64,000 nucleotides of DNA from Alphaproteobacteria bacterium. GTDB lineage: Bacteria; Pseudomonadota; Alphaproteobacteria; SHVP01. Location: positions 718,287 through 782,286 of the forward strand of contig JAVJOO010000005.1 of assembly GCA_040216735.1 (NCBI GenBank). The letters are read 5' to 3'. Shown piece after piece: positions 8,123-16,991 of this stretch (the first letter of the stretch is position 1; each line of letters opens with the position of its first letter). A program made the translations under genes and the position numbers. The notes under the pieces were generated by a model, which was not told the origin of the DNA, searched no databases, and worked only from the letters and a program-made list of their open reading frames with translations.

Positions 8123-9205
8123 ATGGGACCACGCGCGATGCACCGGAACGTCTACTCGTCACTGAAGTTCTTCCACCACCCCGATAGGATGGAGGCGCTA
8201 GCCGCAGGCCGTCATCTCGGGCCGCTACATGTTCGGATCAAGCCCACGAACGTCTGCAATCACGACTGCTATTTTTGCGCCTATCGTAGCGACGGCCTGA
8301 GCCTTGGTTCGACGATGCAGGTGCGCGACCGGATTCCCCAGGCGAAGATGAAAGAGATCGTCGAGGATCTCATTGCCATCGGGACCAAGGCCGTGACGTT
8401 TTCGGGTGGCGGAGAACCGTTACTTTATCCCCATCTTGCCGAATCCGCCGAACGCCTTGCCGGCGCCGGAATTGGAATAGGCGTGCTGACAAACGGCAGC
8501 CAACTCCGCGGTCGTCTCGCCCAAACCCTTGCGCGCACCGCTTCGTGGGTGCGGGTTTCGATCGATGGGTGGGATAGCGCCAGCTATGCCCGCAACAGAA
8601 ACGTTCCGCTGCATTCTTTCGAACGCGTCCTTGAGAACATGGCGGCTTTTTCGAAGATGGACGGCGATTGTACGCTCGGAGCCAGCGTTATCGTCGATAG
8701 CGGGAACGCTGAACACCTTTTTGATCTGGCGCAGCGTTTGAAATCCGCCGGCGCCGAGCACGTGAAATTGTCGCCGTGTATCGTCAGCGAGAGCGCCGCG
8801 GGCAACGCCGCGCACCATCGACAGTTCGCTAATGTCGTGCGTAGCGAAATCGCCCGTTGCCAGACGCTCGCGGCGTCTGATTTCGCGGTCGTCGACCACT
8901 ACCACTTCGAGCCCGACCCCGCGGACGAGATGCGGCATCCGCACTGCCCGATGACACGCCTGTTGACGGTGATCGGTGCCGATTGTTCCGTCTACACCTG
9001 CCAGGATAAGGCGTATACCGATGCCGGCCGCATTGGCACGATCCAGGATCGCCGTTTTTCGGATCTATGGTTGGATGACTCAACCGTTTCCTGGCTAGAC
9101 AACTTCGACGCGCGCACGTGCACCCATCACTGCGTTGCCGCCACAAAAAACCGGTTGCTCAACGACTTTATCGATGTGGATCGCAGCCACGTCGCCTTCG
9201 TCTAG
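8123..9205 (+). CDS. Radical SAM protein with SPASM-like C-terminal cysteines
   Basis: This protein has 360 residues. The [4Fe-4S]/SAM motif is CNHDCYFC (Cys 45, 49, 52), followed by GGGEPLLYP, the SAM-binding GGE segment. The C-terminal part carries further cysteines (CPM, CSVYTCQDK, CTHHC), as in SPASM/Twitch domains that hold auxiliary clusters in peptide-modifying and dehydrogenating radical enzymes. No precursor peptide gene is evident next to it. AGAGAG lies before ATG 8123; an ATG at 8138 is an alternative. It converges with hemN, leaving 16 bases between stops. Substrate unknown. It could modify a peptide, a sugar or a cofactor. Confidence 0.85.
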   Translation: MGPRAMHRNVYSSLKFFHHPDRMEALAAGRHLGPLHVRIKPTNVCNHDCYFCAYRSDGLSLGSTMQVRDRIPQAKMKEIVEDLIAIGTKAVTFSGGGEPLLYPHLAESAERLAGAGIGIGVLTNGSQLRGRLAQTLARTASWVRVSIDGWDSASYARNRNVPLHSFERVLENMAAFSKMDGDCTLGASVIVDSGNAEHLFDLAQRLKSAGAEHVKLSPCIVSESAAGNAAHHRQFANVVRSEIARCQTLAASDFAVVDHYHFEPDPADEMRHPHCPMTRLLTVIGADCSVYTCQDKAYTDAGRIGTIQDRRFSDLWLDDSTVSWLDNFDARTCTHHCVAATKNRLLNDFIDVDRSHVAFV

Positions 9206-9221
9206 GAGCGCACCGGGTTCG

Positions 9222-10571
9222 TCATACGGCGATGGCGTGTCGTGCCGTGTTCTTGGCCAAGTAGTGGTCAAAGGTAGCGGCGACAACGCGAATAAACGGT
9301 CGGCCCAACGCCGTCATCGTAACCCGTTGTCCGTCTACTCGAACGATACGGTCTTCGACCAACGGCTCCAAACGAACAAGGTCGTCATCGAAGACATCCG
9401 AGGCCGCGGCGTGCGCGCGGCGGACCGCTTCTAAATCCACCGTCAGGTCGCACATCAGGCGGGAAATGACATCGCGGCGCAATCGGTCCTCGTTGCTGAG
9501 CGATATCCCCTTGCCGATCGGGAGCGTATTCTCGGCAATCGCCGCGGCGTAGGCATGCAGCGGCACCTGATTCTGGACATAGCCTTGGCGCAGCGCGCCG
9601 ATCGCGGAGGCGCCAAACCCGATCAACGCTTCGGAAACGTCGGTCGTATAGCCCTGGAAATTGCGCCGCAACCTGCCCTTTCCCAGGGCGGACACCAAGC
9701 TGTCCCCGCTTTGGGCGAAATGATCGAGACCGATACGGCGATAGCCTGCGTGTTCCAGGGCGCTCGCCGCCGCAGCCGCCTGCTCGAAACGCCTCTTCGC
9801 GTCAGGCAACGCCGCCTGATCGATCAACGATTGATGCCGCTTCATCCACGGGACATGGGCGTAGCCGAACAAGGCAATGCGTGACGGCGCAAGAGAAAGG
9901 GTTTTCGCGACCGTCTCCAAAACGCACTCGACGGTTTGGTGAGGAAGGCCGTACATGAGATCGATATTGATCGCCTCAATCCCCGCCGCCCGCAGCCAAT
10001 CGATAACGCGCGCCGTTGTTTCGAGAGTTTGCACGCGTCCAATGGCGCACTGGACCTCCGGATCGAAGTCCTGAACGCCGACACTGACCCGCGTGACACC
10101 CGTGGCACCCAAGGCGCGGATGTATTCCTCGCTGGCCGTTCGCGGGTCGAGTTCGACCGCGATCTCCGGCGACTCCGCGAATTCAAAGCGGTCGCCGAGA
10201 TAGTCCCGAAGCCGTCGCCAATCGTCGGCCGCGATCATGGTTGGACTGCCACCACCCCAATGAACGAACCCTACGGAACTGCGGTGCGGTAGCGCGGTGC
10301 AAACAAGATCAATCTCGGCGCGCAGTGTCGCCAGGTAATCGGCAATCGGCTCGTAACGGCGGACGATCTTCGTGTGGCATCCGCAGAAGGAACACATCGC
10401 GGCGCAAAACGGGATGTGAAAGTACAAAGAGAGCGGCGCTTTTCCGTCCAGCTCTGACAGCCACATACGGTAGTCCTCGGGCCCCACCGACGTGCCAAAA
10501 TGAGGAGCCGTCGGATAGCTGGTGTAGCGCGGCACGTTGCCGCTATAGCGTTCGAGGAGCCGGTCGGTCAT
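9222..10571 (-). CDS. hemN: Oxygen-independent coproporphyrinogen III oxidase
   Basis: This 449-residue radical SAM enzyme decarboxylates coproporphyrinogen III to protoporphyrinogen IX without oxygen in the cytoplasm. The HemN signature HIPFCAAMCSFCGC holds Cys 56, 60 and 63 of the SAM cluster plus Cys 65, and the N-terminal RYTSYPTAPHF is typical of true HemN rather than HemW. The length is close to the family norm. The ATG at 10571 was chosen because homologues begin close to this motif; the frame extends 47 codons further upstream without family similarity. An FNR-like box lies 36-49 bases upstream, fitting the oxygen control usual for this gene. Confidence 0.95.
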   Translation of the reverse strand: MTDRLLERYSGNVPRYTSYPTAPHFGTSVGPEDYRMWLSELDGKAPLSLYFHIPFCAAMCSFCGCHTKIVRRYEPIADYLATLRAEIDLVCTALPHRSSVGFVHWGGGSPTMIAADDWRRLRDYLGDRFEFAESPEIAVELDPRTASEEYIRALGATGVTRVSVGVQDFDPEVQCAIGRVQTLETTARVIDWLRAAGIEAINIDLMYGLPHQTVECVLETVAKTLSLAPSRIALFGYAHVPWMKRHQSLIDQAALPDAKRRFEQAAAAASALEHAGYRRIGLDHFAQSGDSLVSALGKGRLRRNFQGYTTDVSEALIGFGASAIGALRQGYVQNQVPLHAYAAAIAENTLPIGKGISLSNEDRLRRDVISRLMCDLTVDLEAVRRAHAAASDVFDDDLVRLEPLVEDRIVRVDGQRVTMTALGRPFIRVVAATFDHYLAKNTARHAIAV

Positions 10572-10606
10572 CCGTTTATTAAGCACTGCAATACGGCGGC
10601 CCCACC

Positions 10607-10620
10607 TTGATTTGGAGCAA
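10607..10620 (-). promoter_or_regulatory. FNR/Anr-like box upstream of hemN
   Basis: TTGAT-TTGG-AGCAA differs from the consensus TTGAT-N4-ATCAA at one position. Its centre is about 42 bases before the hemN ATG. That would leave almost no leader if it activates from the usual -41.5, so either the start codon or the promoter geometry differs. Confidence 0.5.
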
Positions 10621-10665
10621 AGATTCGACCCCGCATACCTGAAATCGGCCCAATATCGCCCGAAC

Positions 10666-10695
10666 AAGCAACGAAGAAGCAACGAAGAAGCAACG
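10666..10695. repeat. 11-bp tandem repeat (AAGCAACGAAG, 2.7 copies)
   Basis: Two perfect copies and a partial third of an 11-bp unit lie between hemN and the divergent thiamine diphosphate enzyme gene. The function is unknown; it could be a tandem protein-binding site. Confidence 0.7.
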
Positions 10696-10849
10696 CGGAT
10701 CGCCGACGACATAGCGGAGCAACCCTTCCCGACGGTTACTTTTCGCCGCCGGAAATTAGTCGCCGGCGAGGGCCGGTCGACAAAACCGATCGCACCGTGT
10801 TGCGCCCGTCGGCGGTTTTCGCCTAACTAGGATCGATAAGTGAGATGCA

Positions 10850-12499
10850 ATGACAAATGAGCGGGGCGTATCGATGAAGCTTCACGCTGCTTTAGCCAAA
10901 TCCCTTTTTGACAATGGCGTCGGCACGATGTTTGGGTTGATCGGCGACGGCAACCTGTTCGTTGTCCAAAGCTACGTCGACGACCTCGGCGGGACGTTTG
11001 TCTCGGCAGCGAACGAGGCTGGGGCCACGGTAATGGCAATCGGCTATTCGGTGGTCTCGGGTGAGATCGGCGTCGTCACCGTCACGCACGGGCCGGGCGT
11101 CGCCAACACCCTCACCGGGCTTATCGAGGGGGTGAGGGCCCAGGTTCCGATGCTGCTGGTCTGCGGCGATACCGCGATAGCCGACAAACACGGCCTGCAA
11201 AACGTCTCCCAGCGCGAGCTCATCGTGGCGACCGGCGCGGGCTTCGAACAAGTGCGCGCACCGCAAACGGTGTTTGAAGACCTGAGAACGGCGTTTCGGC
11301 GGGCCCGGGCCGAGCGGCGCCCCATTGCCCTGAACGTCCCGGCAGACTTCATGTGGCTCGATGTGGACTACGAAGAGATCGATACCCGCGCGTTCGACAA
11401 CCGGGCGGTCGTCCCTGAAAGCCACGACCTGGACGATGCGATCGGTATTCTGGCGGCGGCCAAGATGCCCGTGATTCTTGCCGGCCGAGGCGCGATCGAG
11501 ACACGCCAGAAAGACGCGTTGATCAAGCTCGCCGACCGCACAGACGCATTGTTGGCCACGACGCTCAAGGCAAAAGGGCTGTTTCGTGGGCACGACTTCG
11601 ATCTCGGGGTATTCGGTACGCTCAGCACACCCATCGCCACCGACCTCATCATGCGAAGCGATTGTGTCGTCGCCTTCGGCGCCAGTCTGAACCAATACAC
11701 CACCGCGACCGGATCGCTTTTGAAGGACAAACGGGTAATTCAGTGCAATCTCAATCGGGAGGATATCGGCAGATTCTCCCAACCGACCGCGGGCGTCGTC
11801 GGCGACCCCGGCCTGACCGCAGATCTTTTCGTGCGCTGGCTCGACGAGGCGGAAATCCCTGGGTCTGGATTCCGGTCGAAGGAAATCTCGGACCAGATTC
11901 AAGATTATTCGTTGGCGCGAGATCTCACCGACAAAGCCACGGCGACCACCGTCGACATTACAAAGTCGCTGCTGCGCCTGAACGACGCGGTACCGAAAAA
12001 TAGACTCTATGCCACCGATGTCGGCCGGTACGTCATGCAGGCCTGGAAGGTTTTCGACGTCCCCGACCCACGCTCTCTCCTCTTCACGGTTCACTTCGGT
12101 TCGATCGGCCTGGGCATGCCCTATGCCATCGGCGCCTCGTTTGCTGCACCCGGCCGCCCCGCTCTCCTGGTAACGGGGGATGGCGGGTTCATGTTAGGCG
12201 GCCTCACAGAGTTCAACACGGCGGTCCGGCATAACGTCGACTTAATCGTCGTTGTGTGCAACGACGGCAGCTACGGTGCCGAACACATCCAGTTTCGCAA
12301 CAGAAACCTAAGCCCCGACATTTCCTGCTTCGATTGGCCAGAGTTCGCGCCGCTTGCCGACGCGCTAGGCGGCCAGGGACTTTCGGTCCGCAACCAAGGC
12401 GAACTCGAAGCCGCCTGTGCGGCAATTGAGAAGCGGACCCGCCCGCTCCTCATCGATCTCAAATTGGACCCGGATCACGTACCGTCAATGCGCCACTAG
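10850..12499 (+). CDS. Thiamine diphosphate-dependent enzyme (acetolactate synthase / oxo-acid decarboxylase-like)
   Basis: This 549-residue protein has the three-domain layout of the family: a Pyr domain at about 9-170 with the catalytic Glu in AANEAGA, a central domain at about 195-330, and a PP domain with GDGGFMLGG followed about 26 residues later by ND, the ThDP/Mg motif. Such enzymes decarboxylate or ligate 2-oxo acids in the cytoplasm. Nothing next to it (hemN, helicase) tells the substrate, and there is no regulatory subunit of the IlvH type, so biosynthetic acetolactate synthase is unlikely. ATG 10850 is used; ATG 10874, with GCGGGG upstream, is an alternative that fits the family N-terminus. 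Confidence 0.85.
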   Translation: MTNERGVSMKLHAALAKSLFDNGVGTMFGLIGDGNLFVVQSYVDDLGGTFVSAANEAGATVMAIGYSVVSGEIGVVTVTHGPGVANTLTGLIEGVRAQVPMLLVCGDTAIADKHGLQNVSQRELIVATGAGFEQVRAPQTVFEDLRTAFRRARAERRPIALNVPADFMWLDVDYEEIDTRAFDNRAVVPESHDLDDAIGILAAAKMPVILAGRGAIETRQKDALIKLADRTDALLATTLKAKGLFRGHDFDLGVFGTLSTPIATDLIMRSDCVVAFGASLNQYTTATGSLLKDKRVIQCNLNREDIGRFSQPTAGVVGDPGLTADLFVRWLDEAEIPGSGFRSKEISDQIQDYSLARDLTDKATATTVDITKSLLRLNDAVPKNRLYATDVGRYVMQAWKVFDVPDPRSLLFTVHFGSIGLGMPYAIGASFAAPGRPALLVTGDGGFMLGGLTEFNTAVRHNVDLIVVVCNDGSYGAEHIQFRNRNLSPDISCFDWPEFAPLADALGGQGLSVRNQGELEAACAAIEKRTRPLLIDLKLDPDHVPSMRH

Positions 12500-12684
12500 A
12501 GGGAGATCTGCCTAACGATCCCTGAATAGCCTCCAGATTCATAGGCGCCTTCTTCCCTAAATTTGCGGATGGGATGCTGTGGCGCGTCGAGTTCGATCGG
12601 CAGAAGGAAACAAGAACAGGGGGCTAGAAACTAGGGGCTATTCATGCCCGCAGCATGACTTGAACGCTCGGCGCCTAGGTACAT

Positions 12685-14856
12685 TCATACTTTTGGACCG
12701 TGTTTCGTCGGCCCTTTGAGGGTCAACGTGGCGCGTTTCGCCTTCTTTTTCGCTTTCTTTCCGTCGGTCTTTGCCTGCCCCTTTTCCCAGAGCTTATCGC
12801 CGGGAGCCTTATCATCCTCGGTCTTTACCCAGCGCTTTTTGCCTTGAGCCTTTGTTCCGTTCCTGTCCCTCGGCTTTTTGCCATAGGAGTTCCTTTCCTC
12901 GGAGCCCCTCCCCCCAACCGGCGTACCTCCGGGTTTTTCATCCCGGCGCGTTACCTTCCTGGGCGCGTTGCTTTTGCGTTTTTCGTCGCGAGGTTTCCGG
13001 TCCGCATCAATGTCTGCGCGCTTTTTCTCTTTGGCTTTGTCCGGCCTGGGCTTGTCGGCCCAGTTTTTGTGTTTGCGCCCATCCTTTTGCGGCTCATTGG
13101 CTGGCATCCCTATGCTCGCCGGCACGCTGTCGGTTCGCGGCTCGTTGACGCGCTTCGGCGCCGCCCTCGCATGCCCGCCCGGTCCTTCTTGCAGCGCGGC
13201 GTTGGTATTTTTCTTGCCGTAGGGTGTTTCGCTCCGTTGGCGGACGCCATCGGGCATCGCGTCTAAGCGGGCAACGGTAATGGTCTTCTCTAAGGTCAAA
13301 GAGGGGCCGACGCCCTGCATGAAGCGGTCGACGCAGCCCGCAGCCAATTCCACAAAAGTATCGGCTTGATTGATCTTGATGGCGCCAATATCGCGCTTGG
13401 TAATATTGCCAAAGCGGCACAGCATTGGGAGCAACCAGCGCGGCTCCGCGTTCTGCCGGTGACCGATGGACAAGGTAAACCAAACGCTATCGTTGAAATC
13501 ATCGCGTCGATTGCCCTTTTCTTCGTCCGGCGCGGCATCCAGTATTTCCTCGGGTGCCGAGCGGTCGGCTCTAAAACGGCGCACCAGGGCAGCGGCCACC
13601 TGTTGCGGGCCGTGGCGTTCCAATAGTTGTCGCGCGAGAACCAGCTCGTCCTCGTGTATCGGCTCGCTCAGATCCGAATCGTCGAGAATTCGTTCGTCAT
13701 CGCGCTGCATGATATCCAGGACCGTCGGCGGGCGGGCCCAAGTGGCCTTGACATTGGCATTCAGCAACAACCGCTCGGTGCGCTTGCGCCACTCGTGCGG
13801 CACGACCAAAACGCAAGTGCCCTTGCGTCCCGCGCGTCCCGTCCGCCCACTTCTATGCAGCAGACCCTCGCGATTGCGGGGTAGGTCCGCGTGAATCACC
13901 AAGTCTAAATTCGGTAGATCGATACCTCGCGCCGCCACGTCCGTCGCAATGCAGACCCGGGCGCGGCCATTGCGCATGGCTTGCAGGGCCGTGGTGCGTT
14001 CGTGCTGGCTCAACTCGCCGGACAGCGCCACGACTGAAAACCCACGATTGTTGAAGCGGGCGGTCATGTGGTTGACGGCGGCACGGGTGCCGCAAAAGAC
14101 CAGAGCGTTCTGCGCCTCGAAATAGCGCAACACGTTGATGATGGCGTTTTCCCGCTCGTTGGAGGCAACCATCAGCGCGCGATATTCGATATCCGCATGC
14201 TGGCTTTGTTCGGCCTTCGTTGTGAGGCGTATCGCGTCGCGCTGAAACCGCTTGGCGAGGGTGGCGATGGTGCGCGGTACGGTCGCAGAAAACATCAACG
14301 TGCGCCGCTGCTCGGGCGCGGCGCCCAGGATGAATTCCAAATCGTCGCGAAACCCGAGGTCCAGCATTTCGTCAGCTTCGTCCAGCACCACCGCGCGCAA
14401 GCCGGTCATGTCCAGCGAGTGTCGTTCAATATGGTCGCGCAGACGGCCAGGCGTGCCGACAACGATCTGCGCACCCTGTTGTAGGGCCCGTCGTTCGGTG
14501 CGCATGTCCATGCCGCCGACGCAGGACGCGATCGAGGCACCGGTCTTTTGGTACAGCCATTCCAACTCGCGCGTTACCTGTAGGGCAAGTTCCCGCGTGG
14601 GGGCAACGACCAAGGCGAAGGGTGGCTTGGCCGGCATTTCGGCGCGGGGAAAACATTCCGCGCCATCCAGGAGGGCCGGCGCCAGGGCCAGGCCAAATGC
14701 CACGGTCTTGCCGGAGCCGGTTTGGGCGGATACCAAGAGATCTGCGGCGGCCACCTCGGGCGCCAGAACCGCCTCCTGCACCGACGTCAGAGCGCTATAG
14801 CCGCGTTCACTCATCGCCTCGGCCAGCGTTAGTACGACACCTTGAAATTCGGTCAT
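12685..14856 (-). CDS. DEAD-box RNA helicase with DbpA-like RNA-binding domain and long basic tail
   Basis: This protein has 723 residues. The core is complete: AQTGSGKT (44-51), PTRELA, GTPGR, DEAD (159-162), SAT (190-192), ARGID and HRSGRTGRAGR (334-344). A DbpA-type RNA-recognition fold follows at about 455-530 (FGNITKRDIGAIKI...TFVEL). The last 180 residues are an extremely Lys/Arg/Gly-rich, probably disordered tail. This architecture matches CsdA/DeaD-like helicases of ribosome assembly and cold adaptation. The Q motif is degenerate (SALTSVQEAVL). ATG 14856 is chosen from family similarity; ATG 14880 is possible. The 395-base upstream region could carry a long leader, as cold-induced helicase genes often do. 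Confidence 0.92.
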   Translation of the reverse strand: MTEFQGVVLTLAEAMSERGYSALTSVQEAVLAPEVAAADLLVSAQTGSGKTVAFGLALAPALLDGAECFPRAEMPAKPPFALVVAPTRELALQVTRELEWLYQKTGASIASCVGGMDMRTERRALQQGAQIVVGTPGRLRDHIERHSLDMTGLRAVVLDEADEMLDLGFRDDLEFILGAAPEQRRTLMFSATVPRTIATLAKRFQRDAIRLTTKAEQSQHADIEYRALMVASNERENAIINVLRYFEAQNALVFCGTRAAVNHMTARFNNRGFSVVALSGELSQHERTTALQAMRNGRARVCIATDVAARGIDLPNLDLVIHADLPRNREGLLHRSGRTGRAGRKGTCVLVVPHEWRKRTERLLLNANVKATWARPPTVLDIMQRDDERILDDSDLSEPIHEDELVLARQLLERHGPQQVAAALVRRFRADRSAPEEILDAAPDEEKGNRRDDFNDSVWFTLSIGHRQNAEPRWLLPMLCRFGNITKRDIGAIKINQADTFVELAAGCVDRFMQGVGPSLTLEKTITVARLDAMPDGVRQRSETPYGKKNTNAALQEGPGGHARAAPKRVNEPRTDSVPASIGMPANEPQKDGRKHKNWADKPRPDKAKEKKRADIDADRKPRDEKRKSNAPRKVTRRDEKPGGTPVGGRGSEERNSYGKKPRDRNGTKAQGKKRWVKTEDDKAPGDKLWEKGQAKTDGKKAKKKAKRATLTLKGPTKHGPKV

Positions 14857-15251
14857 ATTCTCAGATTCCGGAATGCGCATGCCGCCAACGGGTTGTTGCG
14901 CGGTTCGACTGTGTAAATACATTTTGGGCGCAGGTATATCTCGGCGCTCGGGATCGTTGAGGCCGCACCGGGGAACACCAGAGTCCGGGGAACCAGGCTA
15001 TTAGCTGTTTTAGACCATTTCGAACAACAATAACCCCACCGGAGAATCCTCCGACGAGCGATTGTAGCCGGTCAGATGGTTTGGTACGCCCGTAGCGGCC
15101 ATTGCGTTCGTTGATTTGCTCTAGATATTGCCGGGATATACGCCGGGCCGCCTTAACAAGACCGAGGTCTTTGGATCGCCGTCCATACTCTCAAGCGCAG
15201 ATACCACAACCAGGGCCTTGAACGAGTATGGCAGCTGGTTCGACCGAAACG
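14857..15251. other. Intergenic region upstream of the helicase gene
   Basis: No credible gene is seen in these 395 bases. A small hairpin (CGGAG-AATC-CTCCG, 15040-15053) and a repeated CCGGGGAAC are present. The stretch probably holds the helicase promoter and leader. Confidence 0.5.
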
Positions 15252-15273
15252 CCGGAGGCGAAGCGACCTCCGG
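15252..15273 (-). terminator. Hairpin directly after the SDR gene
   Basis: CCGGAGG and CCTCCGG form a 7-bp stem with an eight-base loop, touching the stop codon of the minus-strand SDR. The transcript continues with CGTTTCGG, a poor U tract. Confidence 0.5.
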
Positions 15274-16077
15274 CTACTGTCCCGGCACTTTCATTTTTGC
15301 CATCCGCTCGATCAGCAAGTCTGGGGCTTCCCGTTTGAGCCTGAGGTTGTCCATGGCCTGACCGACACCGATGTCGATCTCGTATTTACCCGCGGCGAGG
15401 CCATCGACGATGATCTTGCCGCCTTCAATGGCGCTCATGCCGTCGTTCGGGCCCCAATCCTCCTTGCCCCATGTGCCGCCGTTGCCCGTTAAGGCATGAA
15501 GAGAAACTTCACTCCTGATCCCTGCAATCACCAAAAGGCAAACGCGGATGTTGTAGGGCGTCAACTCAAGGCGCATCGTATCGAAATAGCCGTGTAAGGC
15601 ATGCTTGGCGGCGCAGTAGGCACTGCGTAACTGAATGCCGTATTTTCCCGCCACGGACGACGTGACGACGAGCTGTCCGCTCTTCCGCGCGATCATTTCG
15701 GGCAGCACCAGTTTGGTCAGTGCAATGGGCGCGAAGTAGTCCACCTCCATGATGCGGCGATCTACGTCCATATCTGTGTCTTTGCCGAGCGATCGCTGCG
15801 AAATACCGGCATTGTTGACAAGGATGTCGACTCTGCCAGCGATGTCGTGGACCCGCCGGTACGCGGCCTCGCGGGCGTCCGCGTCGACGACATCGAATGG
15901 CAGCACATGAACCGCTCCCGGCCCCTCGCTGCATTCGGCCTTCACGCGTTCGAGCTCGGCTTCACGCCGCGCCGACAAAATTAATTCAGCGCCCTCCCTA
16001 TGAAACACCTGCGCCAAACCCTCGCCGATACCCGACGAGGCGCCGGTAATCCAAACGACTTGATCTTTGAAACGCAT
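15274..16077 (-). CDS. Short-chain dehydrogenase/reductase
   Basis: This 267-residue classical SDR has the TGASSGIG nucleotide-binding motif near the N-terminus, NNAG, a catalytic Ser in VTSSVAG and YCAAK as the Tyr/Lys pair. It should reduce a carbonyl or oxidise an alcohol with NAD(P)H in the cytoplasm. The C-terminal region (residues 190-260) is consistent with DHRS7-like or acyl-glycerone-phosphate reductase-like members. The start was placed at ATG 16077, just before the first strand (MRFKDQVVWIT); an upstream in-frame ATG adds 20 residues with no family support. It stands alone, with 188 bases to the upstream flavin reductase gene on the same strand. Confidence 0.9.
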   Translation of the reverse strand: MRFKDQVVWITGASSGIGEGLAQVFHREGAELILSARREAELERVKAECSEGPGAVHVLPFDVVDADAREAAYRRVHDIAGRVDILVNNAGISQRSLGKDTDMDVDRRIMEVDYFAPIALTKLVLPEMIARKSGQLVVTSSVAGKYGIQLRSAYCAAKHALHGYFDTMRLELTPYNIRVCLLVIAGIRSEVSLHALTGNGGTWGKEDWGPNDGMSAIEGGKIIVDGLAAGKYEIDIGVGQAMDNLRLKREAPDLLIERMAKMKVPGQ

Positions 16078-16265
16078 AGGTGTCTCCAATTCTGCTCTTA
16101 GGCCCAATGCGGTTTGAGTGCACTTAGTTGGCCCCAATCATATTGGCAATTCTTGCTAACTGAGATCGTCGCCATAGCCAATGCCGTTACGCTCGAACTC
16201 GCCAGCACCCACCAAAACTGCATTGCCGTTCGATTCTTGGGCAAACAGTGTAGCGAACACACACG

Positions 16266-16934
16266 TCAGGGGGCGTTCTTCGGCTTGGTGAGGACTTCCA
16301 TTTCTTTGAGGATCATTTCGAATGTCGCGCCCACCCGGACATAGTCCATATAGCCAAGGCGACCGATCGGTTCCGTGCGGTCTACGCTGACACGTCCATC
16401 CCGAATGCAATCGTCCGCAATGTGCACCCCGATCACCTCTCCGAAAATGGCGTGGAGAGGATAAGCAGGGTCATAGCTGGGTAGCTCAACGGTTTGCAGG
16501 TGACGGCATTCAAGATTGATGGGCGATTCGGCGACGCGCGGCGGCCGCACTAGCCGGGATGGTATGGGCGTGACTTGCGCCTGCTCGAACTCGTTGATCC
16601 CGCGAGGAAAGCTAGTGCCCGATGTATTGACCGCCTTCCGAAGCGGCCACGTTGCCATGTTGATAACAAACTCACCCGTTTCGTGGATGTTGACGACGGT
16701 ATCCTTTTGACCACCCTCTGAATGAGGACCGTTCGGGCAAAGCACAACGGTCGGTGGCGTGTATCCAACCCCGTTAAAGAAACTGAACGGGGCGAGGTTC
16801 ACTTCGCCAAGGCTATTCACTGTCGATGTCCAACCGATCGGCCGCGGAACGATGCAGGCCGAGAAAGGATTGAACGGCAGTCCGTGGTCATTTCTTCTGG
16901 GCTCGTAGAACACACTTACCTCTTCTTGTTGCAC
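16266..16934 (-). CDS. Flavin reductase-family protein (FMN-binding split barrel)
   Basis: This 222-residue protein has the split-barrel flavin reductase signature: ACIVPRPIGWTSTVNSLGEVNLAPFSFFNG early in the sequence, the typical PRP-hydrophobic-S/T segment. Members bind FMN and use NAD(P)H to deliver reduced flavin, or act as oxidoreductases on their own. It diverges from a TRAP-transporter operon with 57 bases between starts, so the two may share regulation and act on the same compound. No monooxygenase partner sits beside it, but two Rieske systems occur downstream. Confidence 0.87.
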   Translation of the reverse strand: MQQEEVSVFYEPRRNDHGLPFNPFSACIVPRPIGWTSTVNSLGEVNLAPFSFFNGVGYTPPTVVLCPNGPHSEGGQKDTVVNIHETGEFVINMATWPLRKAVNTSGTSFPRGINEFEQAQVTPIPSRLVRPPRVAESPINLECRHLQTVELPSYDPAYPLHAIFGEVIGVHIADDCIRDGRVSVDRTEPIGRLGYMDYVRVGATFEMILKEMEVLTKPKNAP

Positions 16935-16991
16935 CGATTACAATCGCGCATTGCTGGAATTCAATACCAGTGCAGTAGGGAGGATAACGAC

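Noticed and set aside
10892..12094. 400-residue minus-strand frame
   Set aside because: Antisense shadow of the thiamine diphosphate enzyme with no recognisable motif.
13094..13483. Cys/His-containing minus-strand frame inside the helicase region
   Set aside because: It is a different frame of the helicase gene; the complete DEAD-box motifs are in the other frame.
15236..15260. GGTTCGAC resembling a tRNA T arm
   Set aside because: No acceptor, D arm or anticodon stem can be built around it.
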